From assembly GCA_949132985.1 (NCBI GenBank), contig CASCGD010000001.1:28701-92700 (forward strand): a stretch of DNA of 64,000 nucleotides. The letters run 5' to 3'. The DNA comes from an uncultured Lachnospiraceae bacterium. GTDB taxonomy: Bacteria > Bacillota > Clostridia > Lachnospirales > Lachnospiraceae. Made by a program: the position numbers and the translations under genes. A model generated the notes under the pieces. That model had not been told where the DNA came from, did no database searches, and worked only from the letters and a program-made list of their open reading frames with translations. This document shows, piece by piece, positions 58,109 to 64,000 of this stretch. Every line of letters begins with the position of its first letter. Position 1 is the first letter of the stretch.

Positions 58109-59044
58109 TTGGGAAATTATTATAAGGGAACTCTTGAACTGATCGGAAATACGCCCCTTATGGAGGTAACGAACATTGAGCGGGAGCTCGGGCTGCAGGC
58201 GAGCGTTCTCGTAAAGCTGGAATACTTTAATCCGGCGGGAAGCGTGAAGGACCGCATCGCAAAGGCGATGATCGAAGACGCGGAGGAGAAGGGATTATTG
58301 AAGGAAGGCTCCGTGATCATTGAGCCGACATCCGGCAATACAGGCATCGGCCTTGCGTCCATCGCAGCTGTAAAAGGCTATCGTATCATCCTGACCATGC
58401 CGGAAACGATGAGTGTGGAGCGGAGAAACATTCTGAAGGCATATGGAGCCGAGCTGGTACTGACCGAGGGTGCAAAGGGTATGAAGGGTGCCATTGCAAA
58501 AGCAGAGGAGCTTGCGGGGGAGATTCCGGGCAGCTTTCTGCCGGGACAGTTTGTGAATCCGGCGAACCCCTCCGTCCACATGGCGACTACGGGACCGGAG
58601 ATCTGGAGAGATACAGACGGAAGGGTGGATATTTTTATTGCCGGAGTCGGAACCGGAGGAACCTTGACGGGAACCGGTGCATATTTGAAGGAGCAAAACC
58701 CGGCTGTCAGAATCGTGGCACTAGAGCCTGCGGACTCCCCGGTACTCTCCGGTGGAAAAGCAGGCGCTCATAAACTCCAGGGCATCGGTGCGGGCTTTGT
58801 GCCGGAGGTGCTGGACACCGATATATACGACGAAATATTCAAGGCGGAAAGCGAAGACGCGTTTGCAGCCGCAAAGCTTCTGGCAAAGAAAGAAGGTATT
58901 CTGGTCGGAATCTCCTCCGGCGCGGCGCTGCACGGAGCAATCGAGCTGGCAAAAAGACCGGAAAATAAAGGAAAGGTGATTGTTGCGCTGCTGCCTGACA
59001 CGGGCGACCGATACTATTCAACTCCGCTGTTTACCGGAGAATAG
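58109..59044 (+). CDS. cysK: Cysteine synthase (O-acetylserine sulfhydrylase)
   Basis: The protein has [24 protein letters not shown] with the PLP lysine, [19 protein letters not shown] and [12 protein letters not shown], and [11 protein letters not shown], all type II PLP cysteine synthase motifs; length (311) is usual. It makes cysteine from O-acetylserine and sulfide. Start choice is open: GTG at 58100 lies only one base after AAGGAAG, whereas TTG at 58109 has a 10-base space, so I use the TTG. It is followed by metY after 88 bases. Confidence 0.93.
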   Translation: MGNYYKGTLELIGNTPLMEVTNIERELGLQASVLVKLEYFNPAGSVKDRIAKAMIEDAEEKGLLKEGSVIIEPTSGNTGIGLASIAAVKGYRIILTMPETMSVERRNILKAYGAELVLTEGAKGMKGAIAKAEELAGEIPGSFLPGQFVNPANPSVHMATTGPEIWRDTDGRVDIFIAGVGTGGTLTGTGAYLKEQNPAVRIVALEPADSPVLSGGKAGAHKLQGIGAGFVPEVLDTDIYDEIFKAESEDAFAAAKLLAKKEGILVGISSGAALHGAIELAKRPENKGKVIVALLPDTGDRYYSTPLFTGE

Positions 59045-59132
59045 ATATATGTCCACAGGCCGTTTGCAGAAAATGGCCTGTTTGAGAGAAAGTACCAAAT
59101 TGTCGGAAAAAAATTGCAAGGGAGAGATAAAA

Positions 59133-60437
59133 ATGGCAGGTATTAGAGATTCAAAAAACTGGGGCTTTGAGACAAGACAATTACACATCGGGCAGGAGCA
59201 GGCGGACCCGGCGACAGACGCCCGGGCAGTTCCGATTTATGCATCCACGTCCTATGTGTTTCATGATTCGCAGCACGCGGCAGACCGCTTTGGGCTGCGC
59301 GACGCCGGCAACATTTACGGACGGCTGACCAATCCGACCGAAGATATTTTTGAACAGCGAATCGCATCGTTGGAGGGCGGTGTGGCGGCGCTGGCTGTAG
59401 CGTCGGGCGCAGCGGCACTGGCATATACGTTTCAGGCTCTGACAAAGTCAGGGGAGCACATCGTGGCATCAAAGACGATCTACGGCGGTACCTATAATTA
59501 TCTGGCACACACGCTTCCACTGAACAACCATGTGACGACAACGTTTGTGGATCCATATGAGGAAGGTTCCTTTGAGTCGGCGATCCAGGAAAACACAAAG
59601 GCAATTTTTGTAGAAACGCTGGGGAACCCCAACTCGAACGTGATGGATCTGGAAGCGGTGGCACAGATCGCCCACAGGCATATGATTCCGCTTGTTGTAG
59701 ACTCGACCTTTGCGACGCCGTACCTCGTGCGGCCCATCGAGTACGGAGCGGATATCGTCGTGCACTCAGCGACAAAATTTATCGGCGGACACGGAACGGC
59801 TATCGGCGGGGTGATCGTAGACAGCGGTAATTTTGACTGGAAGTCATCGGGCAGATACCCCTGGATTACAGAGGCCAATCCCAGCTACCACGGCGTATCC
59901 TTTACGGATGCGGCAGGACCCGCCGCATTTGTAACCTACATTCGCGCAATTATCCTGCGTGACACAGGAGCGACGCTCTCACCGTTCCATGCATTTCTCT
60001 TTTTACAGGGACTGGAGACGCTCTCTCTGCGCGTGGAGCGCCATGTCAGCAACGCTTTGAGAATCGTAAACTATCTCGCAGATCATCTCCAGGTGGAGGC
60101 AGTTCATCACCCGTCCCTTCCGGGCGAGCCGACTCATGAGCTATACAAAAAATACCTGCCAAACGGCGGCGGTTCTATTTTTACTTTTGAGATTAAGGGA
60201 GATGCGAAAACGGCACAGAAATTTATCGACCATCTGGCGATCTTCTCGCTGCTGGCAAACGTGGCGGATGTGAAGTCCTTAGTGATCCACCCGGCAACAA
60301 CGACCCACAGCCAGTGTACCGAAGAAGAGCTGCTCGACCAGGGCATCAAGCCAAACACCATCCGCCTCTCCATCGGCATAGAGAATGCGGAGGATCTGAT
60401 CGCAGCGCTGGATGAAGCTTTTGAAGCAGTAAAATAG
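59133..60437 (+). CDS. metY: O-acetylhomoserine aminocarboxypropyltransferase (O-acetylhomoserine sulfhydrylase)
   Basis: Starting MAGIRDSKNWGFETRQLHIG, the 434-residue protein is a Cys/Met metabolism PLP enzyme: YGRLTNPTEDIFEQRIASLE, ASKTIYGGTYNYL and VVHSATKFIGGHGTAIGG with the PLP-binding lysine. The long form and FWNP-like WKSSGRYPWITEANPSYHG block favour MetY over MetB/MetC. It makes homocysteine from O-acetylhomoserine and sulfide. GGGAGAG precedes the ATG; a longer frame into cysK is rejected. It converges on the response regulator 11 bases away with no clear terminator. Confidence 0.93.
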   Translation: MAGIRDSKNWGFETRQLHIGQEQADPATDARAVPIYASTSYVFHDSQHAADRFGLRDAGNIYGRLTNPTEDIFEQRIASLEGGVAALAVASGAAALAYTFQALTKSGEHIVASKTIYGGTYNYLAHTLPLNNHVTTTFVDPYEEGSFESAIQENTKAIFVETLGNPNSNVMDLEAVAQIAHRHMIPLVVDSTFATPYLVRPIEYGADIVVHSATKFIGGHGTAIGGVIVDSGNFDWKSSGRYPWITEANPSYHGVSFTDAAGPAAFVTYIRAIILRDTGATLSPFHAFLFLQGLETLSLRVERHVSNALRIVNYLADHLQVEAVHHPSLPGEPTHELYKKYLPNGGGSIFTFEIKGDAKTAQKFIDHLAIFSLLANVADVKSLVIHPATTTHSQCTEEELLDQGIKPNTIRLSIGIENAEDLIAALDEAFEAVK

Positions 60438-60448
60438 CTCATCCTTTC

Positions 60449-61183
60449 CTATCGGTATTGTTCTGAGAAAAATGAAAGATATTCTTTTTTGACAGCGGCT
60501 GTTTTCGTCTTACTGATGGGAATTTTATTGCCGCTGTCCATTATGACATAATTATTTGCCAGTTTTCTGACATATATTAAATTCACTACGAAAGATTTAT
60601 GTACTTGAAGGAAAGCTTTGCTTTCCACTAATGGCTCAATCTTTTTATCGAAAGAGCTTCGGATAAAAATACTCGTGAGGCGCTCACCGTTTATGAGGTG
60701 CACGTCAAGTGTACGTGACACGTTCTCAATATACTCGATGCGGGAGTATGGGACGTGAATGATACCGTCCTTTGTCTTAATGAGATACAACGGGTCGGAT
60801 TTTACGCTCATGTGAGCGAGCACATAATCGAGCGCCTCAAATAAATCATTCTGATTCAGCGGCTTTAAGAGATAGCGCACCGCATGTACATGAAATGCGT
60901 CCAACGCATAATCCATGGATGCGGTAATATAAATAATCGCATTCTCACACCCCATGTCCCGAAGCTGCCTGCCGATGTCAATGCCGGTTTTCTCCGACAT
61001 AATCATGTCAAGCAAATAGATGTCCGCTACCTCCCCATCCTCCATTTTTTGAGAGAGCACGGACGGGTCCGAAAATTTTTCTACGTAACAGCCGGTGATC
61101 TCACGCGTCTCCATGTATTGTCGTAAAAGCTCCTCTATGATATCCAGATCTATTACATTGTCGTCACAAATAACAATTCTCAT
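60449..61183 (-). CDS. LytTR-type response regulator
   Basis: The 244-residue protein has an N-terminal receiver (MRIVICDDNVIDLDIIEELL, aspartate about 59 in YLLDMIMSEKTG, KPLNQNDLFEAL) and a C-terminal LytTR DNA-binding domain (YIENVSRTLDVHLINGERLT, FLQVHKSFVVNLIYVRKL). LytTR regulators often control virulence, competence or peptide signalling. No histidine kinase gene is next to it, so its partner is encoded elsewhere or lost. Confidence 0.93.
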   Translation of the reverse strand: MRIVICDDNVIDLDIIEELLRQYMETREITGCYVEKFSDPSVLSQKMEDGEVADIYLLDMIMSEKTGIDIGRQLRDMGCENAIIYITASMDYALDAFHVHAVRYLLKPLNQNDLFEALDYVLAHMSVKSDPLYLIKTKDGIIHVPYSRIEYIENVSRTLDVHLINGERLTSIFIRSSFDKKIEPLVESKAFLQVHKSFVVNLIYVRKLANNYVIMDSGNKIPISKTKTAAVKKEYLSFFSEQYR

Positions 61184-61210
61184 AATGTTATCCTCTTCCC
61201 TTTAATATGT

Positions 61211-61240
61211 AGCATACCACATCACCGGTACTGATGTAAA
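61211..61240 (-). promoter_or_regulatory. Candidate sigma-A promoter of the LytTR regulator
   Basis: TTTACA (61235-61240) and TATGCT (61211-61216) on the minus strand, 18 bases apart, inside the short gap behind the anti-sigma gene. Confidence 0.5.
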
Positions 61241-61246
61241 TAGCTA

Positions 61247-62134
61247 TCAGCCATTGTCTTTCCAGACCTCCGGCGGCATATCAAAGGACACACAACCCAT
61301 ATACATCGGAGCTACATCACCCTCGTTGAAGCAAATAATCAGTTCCCCCGCCGAACTGATATAAAAGCTCTGGTCTGCAGCAATCTGTTCAAAGTTCCAG
61401 TATTCCGTTTCCGGATCATCCAACCAGTAGGTCGCGTTTTCGTCTTCCTCCATCTCCTGACGCATCTGGCGTTTGATCTCCTCGCTGATGGTCCCAACAT
61501 ACGTATCGTCCTCAAACAGATCCGCCAGTTTCAATATGTTTCCGGTCCGCCGGTCAATGGTATAAAAATAGTCCTGCTCCCATCCGCTTCCCATGGCCTC
61601 AGAAACCCATACCTTCATGGAAAAATAATGCTCGTCATCCGTCAGAATTTCATGTCCTACCGATATACTGTCCGCACCCTCCAGATTCTTATCATTTTCT
61701 AATCCGCTTTCGAATTCCGCAATAATGCGATCCGTCAGCTCCTCCACGGACGCATTGATCGTCTCCACGGACTGCTGAAGCTGTTCCCTGGTCTTTTCAT
61801 CCGTTTCCTCCCCCTCTTCCAGCGTCAACTGCGGCGCCTGCACATCTGCCTCATAGCGTCCCTCCTGCCGATAATAATCCCGCCATACCACGACCTTTAC
61901 AATCGAGGAAAGCACCGGCAGCTTTTCCCAGGCATATGCCACTGACATACTGAGATTCGGCAAAAAAACCACCACTGCAAGCATAGCCGCCAGACCAATC
62001 AAACATCCTTTCCAGACCTTTTTCTTCCTGCGTTTTCGAAATATCTCCGGCGACGACTCATTCCAGACCTCCGCCTCCGAAACCAAATCATCATCAATAT
62101 CACCGATTGCCCTTAACAATTCCTCTGTTGTCAT
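61247..62134 (-). CDS. RsiV-like anti-sigma factor
   Basis: The 295-residue protein has a short cytoplasmic N-terminus (1-35), one transmembrane helix at about 42-62 (WKGCLIGLAAMLAVVVFLPN), and an outer domain of the DUF3298/DUF4163 type (YYRQEGRYEADVQAPQLTLE, SYxxG-like YFYTIDRRTGNILKLADLFE). RsiV of Bacillus binds sigma-V and is degraded upon lysozyme binding. It overlaps the ECF sigma gene by 4 bases. Whether this one senses lysozyme is not known. Confidence 0.85.
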   Translation of the reverse strand: MTTEELLRAIGDIDDDLVSEAEVWNESSPEIFRKRRKKKVWKGCLIGLAAMLAVVVFLPNLSMSVAYAWEKLPVLSSIVKVVVWRDYYRQEGRYEADVQAPQLTLEEGEETDEKTREQLQQSVETINASVEELTDRIIAEFESGLENDKNLEGADSISVGHEILTDDEHYFSMKVWVSEAMGSGWEQDYFYTIDRRTGNILKLADLFEDDTYVGTISEEIKRQMRQEMEEDENATYWLDDPETEYWNFEQIAADQSFYISSAGELIICFNEGDVAPMYMGCVSFDMPPEVWKDNG

Positions 62135-62691
62135 ATGCTTACCTCCTCTCGAATAAGCATTTCCTGCAGTCTCTTCCGGCAGCGGAACATCGTTGTTTTC
62201 ACCTTGCTCTCACTGCACCCGAAAAAACCTGCAACCTCTGCTACAGAATCCATGTAAAAATAGCGCCGTACAAACATAACACGCTCCTCCTTCGGAAGCT
62301 CTCTCAAAAAGCCGCTGATCAACTCTCCCAGCCGGCCTTTCTCTATGGTCTGCTCCAAAGTTTCACTCGTTGGTACACACTCCGCCAGCTCATCCAAGGA
62401 CACTGCCACACGTCCCGCTCCCCGCTTTTTCTGATGCGCACTGCGGTAACGGTTCAGCGACAGGTTTCGAATAATTTTCGCCAGATAAGCACTCAGATTT
62501 TGCGGATGTGCCGGTGGAATGGATCGCCATGCCTGAAACCAGGTATCATTCACACACTCAGCCACCTCGCCCTCATCCTGCAAAATGCGAAAAGAGATCG
62601 TGCGACAGTATGCACCGTAGCTCTCCTCACACTTCTTAATGGCTCTTTCATCCCGCGCTGCAAACAGCTCCAGTATCTCCAGCTCAGACAT
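62131..62691 (-). CDS. ECF-family RNA polymerase sigma factor
   Basis: The 186-residue protein starts MSELEILELFAARDERAIKK after AAAGGAG. Region 2 includes FAARDERAIKKCEESYGAYC and VNDTWFQAWRSI; region 4 includes LPKEERVMFVRRYFYMDSVA and VAGFFGCSESKVKTTMFRCR. The downstream anti-sigma overlaps by 4 bases, as in sigV-rsiV. An upstream ATG in frame lies in the leader and is rejected. Confidence 0.93.
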   Translation of the reverse strand: MSELEILELFAARDERAIKKCEESYGAYCRTISFRILQDEGEVAECVNDTWFQAWRSIPPAHPQNLSAYLAKIIRNLSLNRYRSAHQKKRGAGRVAVSLDELAECVPTSETLEQTIEKGRLGELISGFLRELPKEERVMFVRRYFYMDSVAEVAGFFGCSESKVKTTMFRCRKRLQEMLIREEVSI

Positions 62692-62829
62692 ATGTACTCC
62701 TTTCCCCGTACATGCGAGTGCCACGTATTCGCCGGCCTGCCATCCGGTCCGCATGCTGCTTTAGCAGCAGGTTCTATATGCGGGCTTGCGCATAAAAAAG
62801 GAGGAAGATTTTTACTCCCTCCATTAATA

Positions 62830-62858
62830 TATGACACTCTTTTTTCGCTTTGGTTACA
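62830..62858 (-). promoter_or_regulatory. Putative ECF-type autoregulated promoter
   Basis: On the minus strand TGTAACC (62852-62858), 15 bases, TGTCATA (62830-62836). This resembles ECF promoters with TGTAACC-N16-CGTCTA, so the sigma factor probably reads its own gene. The leader of about 140 bases has a CTGCTGC/GCAGCA hairpin. Confidence 0.55.
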
Positions 62859-62864
62859 AAAATA

Positions 62865-63401
62865 TTAACGCTCCGCCATCTGTACCTGACGTTTGATCAG
62901 CACAAACGATCCCTGTAGCAGAATAATTGTGGCAATTTGCACAATTCCGGTCACGACTGCCTGAATCAGCCGTGTGGACAAAAGTGCCGCATAACTGCTG
63001 CCTGTCATAATCGACAGCCACAGGGTGTTCATTCCCAAGCTGCACAGGATCTGCGCCGTTGTCACTGCACAGACGATGCGTACGATCGTCACCTTCTTAT
63101 GCAAAAACAGGCCGTAGATCAGACCAATGGCAACGGCAGTCAGCGTAAAGCCCGGAAAAAAAGGACCGCTGGGAAACACGATTGCCCCAATAAAATCTGC
63201 GATGCCGCCTACGGCCGCCGCCTGCAGGGGTCCCAGAATAATAGCTGCAATCGCCTCCGCCACAAAGGCAAAGCCAATGCGTGTGATCGGTGTATTGATG
63301 GACAAAAACCGCCGCAGAATGACATCCATAGCGATCAATGCGCCCATAATGACCAATTGGTTTACATTGTTACGTCTTTCCAGCTTTCTTTCCTTGTTCA
63401 T
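62865..63401 (-). CDS. folT: Folate ECF transporter S component (FolT-like)
   Basis: The 178-residue protein begins MNKERKLERRNNVNQLVIMG and has five to six membrane segments, with LGPLQAAAVGGIADFIGAIV and FFPGFTLTAVAIGLIYGLFL, the S-component motifs of the ECF folate family. It binds folate and works with a shared EcfAAT module, not in the window. The THF riboswitch directly upstream supports folate. The start follows AAAGGAACAG. Confidence 0.9.
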   Translation of the reverse strand: MNKERKLERRNNVNQLVIMGALIAMDVILRRFLSINTPITRIGFAFVAEAIAAIILGPLQAAAVGGIADFIGAIVFPSGPFFPGFTLTAVAIGLIYGLFLHKKVTIVRIVCAVTTAQILCSLGMNTLWLSIMTGSSYAALLSTRLIQAVVTGIVQIATIILLQGSFVLIKRQVQMAER

Positions 63402-63466
63402 GTGCTGTTCCTTTCTTTCATTAAAAAGAGGTGGAACAGGGCTCCCTATTCTGTTTTAGATAATAC

Positions 63467-63502
63467 ATAAAAAAATTCTGTGACGAGTTATTTGCCACAG
63501 AA
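63467..63502 (-). terminator. Riboswitch-controlled terminator before folT
   Basis: TTCTGTG (63476-63482) pairs with CACAGAA (63496-63502), followed on the minus strand by a run of seven Ts (63469-63475). It lies 18 bases downstream of the THF aptamer and is the natural expression platform: with folate bound, transcription would stop here. Confidence 0.9.
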
Positions 63503-63520
63503 CATCTATGTTATCATGTA

Positions 63521-63615
63521 GACAGCGGATGCAATGCCACACCGCAAACCTTTTTGGCTTTTCGCCCAAAGGCAACTCCCATCCTTTGGTACTTAACGCG
63601 TGACATCTACTCTGT
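63521..63615 (-). promoter_or_regulatory. Tetrahydrofolate (THF) riboswitch
   Basis: On the minus strand the conserved aptamer blocks are AGAGTAGATG, CGCGTTAAGT, GGATGGGAGTTGCC, a variable stem, GGTTTGCGGTG and GCATTGCATCCGCT. The order and spacing match the THF riboswitch family known from folT and folE of Clostridia and other Firmicutes. It is followed by an intrinsic terminator and then folT. Folate repression of FolT is the expected effect. Confidence 0.95.
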
Positions 63616-63634
63616 TCACATTGTTTACTTGTAA

Positions 63635-63708
63635 TCGATGCGACAGGATTTGAACCTGCGGCCCCTACGTCCCTAACGTAGTGCTCTACCAAACTGAGCC
63701 ACGCATCG
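63635..63708 (-). tRNA. tRNA-Pro (anticodon AGG)
   Basis: 74 bases with a complete cloverleaf: acceptor CGATGCG/CGCATCG, D arm GCTC/GAGC, anticodon stem CTACG/CGTAG around loop TTAGGGA (anticodon AGG), variable GGGCC, T arm GCAGG TTCAAAT CCTGT. No CCA is encoded. C1-G72 and A73 are proline identity elements. A34 is rare in bacterial tRNA-Pro and would need deamination to inosine. Confidence 0.93.
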
Positions 63709-63740
63709 ATAGCCTTACGGCTGCTCCTTTTTCAAGGAAA

Positions 63741-63814
63741 TCGATGCGACAGGATTTGAACCTGCGACCTCTGCGTCCCGAACGCAGCGCTCTACCAAGC
63801 TGAGCCACGCATCG
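63741..63814 (-). tRNA. tRNA-Pro (anticodon CGG)
   Basis: 74 bases: same acceptor CGATGCG/CGCATCG, anticodon stem CTGCG/CGCAG with loop TTCGGGA (anticodon CGG), T arm GCAGG TTCAAAT CCTGT. Proline is supported by C1-G72 and A73. It is highly similar to the AGG gene 32 bases downstream, consistent with duplication. No CCA is encoded. Confidence 0.95.
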
Positions 63815-63876
63815 ATTGTGGGGGACTGAAATCCCGCCTTCTTCGCTGTCATGTAAGAAACATCACAGCGAAGATT

Positions 63877-63905
63877 ATAATAGCATGGATTTATGATTTT
63901 GTCCA
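63877..63905 (-). promoter_or_regulatory. Sigma-A promoter for the tRNA-Pro genes (and probably folT)
   Basis: TGGACA (63900-63905) and TATTAT (63877-63882) on the minus strand, 17 bases apart, about 60 bases before the first tRNA. No terminator is seen between the tRNAs and the riboswitch. The bases from 63906 to 64000 hold nothing I can assign. Confidence 0.7.
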
Positions 63906-64000
63906 GTATTTTTTTCAATTTTTTACAAAAAACAATGCGAAAATACCGCTAAGCCTGCCGTATACTTATAGAAGCATCTGCACGCACCCATAGATACCTG

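Noticed and set aside
62692..62864. Terminator search behind folT
   Set aside because: The CTGCTGC/GCAGCA hairpin lacks a T run in either direction, so it is not called as a terminator.
1..64000. CRISPR array, rRNA genes, insertion sequences or prophage
   Set aside because: No regularly spaced repeats, rRNA segments, transposases, integrases or phage structural genes were found on either strand.

Overview
The window looks like the chromosome of a motile, Gram-positive member of the Clostridia, most likely a Lachnospiraceae bacterium. The reasons are the Firmicutes-type ribosomal leaders and strong AGGAGG ribosome binding sites, the FliW/CsrA pair, sigma-28 promoters of the TAAAGTTT-N11-GCCGATAT type, a THF riboswitch before folT, GH94 phosphorylases with an ABC sugar importer, and AraC regulators typical of that family. 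No species can be named from sequence reading alone.

Layout. 1-2575 (minus strand): end of the rpmG-secE-nusG-rplK-rplA transcript, followed by the promoter and L10 leader of rplJ, which lies outside the window. 2616-4231: a stand-alone FliD-like gene with its own sigma-28 promoter. 4262-22029: a sugar-transfer island of 14 genes (12 on minus, 2 divergent on plus). It has six CgeB-like glycosyltransferase modules, GT2, GT4, GT8 and DUF4422 enzymes, two LicD-type phosphotransferases and a TagB/TagF-like CDP-polyol transferase. 22162-41120: late flagellar genes: two identical tandem flagellins, fliT-like, fliS, fliD, flaG, csrA, fliW, flgL, two flgK-type genes, flgN, flgM, a hybrid kinase and a third, divergent flagellin. 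41121-48955: a second hybrid kinase, a Dabb protein, a folded repeat-like region, a membrane protein, an orphan AbiEi-like gene, an MBL-fold hydrolase and an AraC regulator. 49030-57763: two GH94 glycoside phosphorylases divergent from an ABC sugar importer. 57800-60437: cysK-metY sulfur assimilation. 60449-62858: a LytTR response regulator and an ECF sigma/RsiV-like pair. 62865-63905: folT behind a THF riboswitch, itself directly downstream of two tRNA-Pro genes.

How the parts work together. Six sigma-28-type promoters mark the late flagellar units: flgM through csrA, flaG-fliD-fliS-fliT, each flagellin, and the lone FliD-like gene. FlgM would hold sigma-28 in check. FliW and CsrA would tune flagellin translation; both identical flagellin leaders carry a perfect 6-bp hairpin with AGGA in the loop just upstream of the Shine-Dalgarno, as expected for a CsrA site. 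The sugar island lies between a FliD-like gene and the flagellins, so I infer that it glycosylates flagellin or another filament protein. LicD and TagB/F enzymes suggest the glycan carries phosphodiester-linked groups. This phosphorylated flagellar glycan is the most interesting hypothesis in the window.
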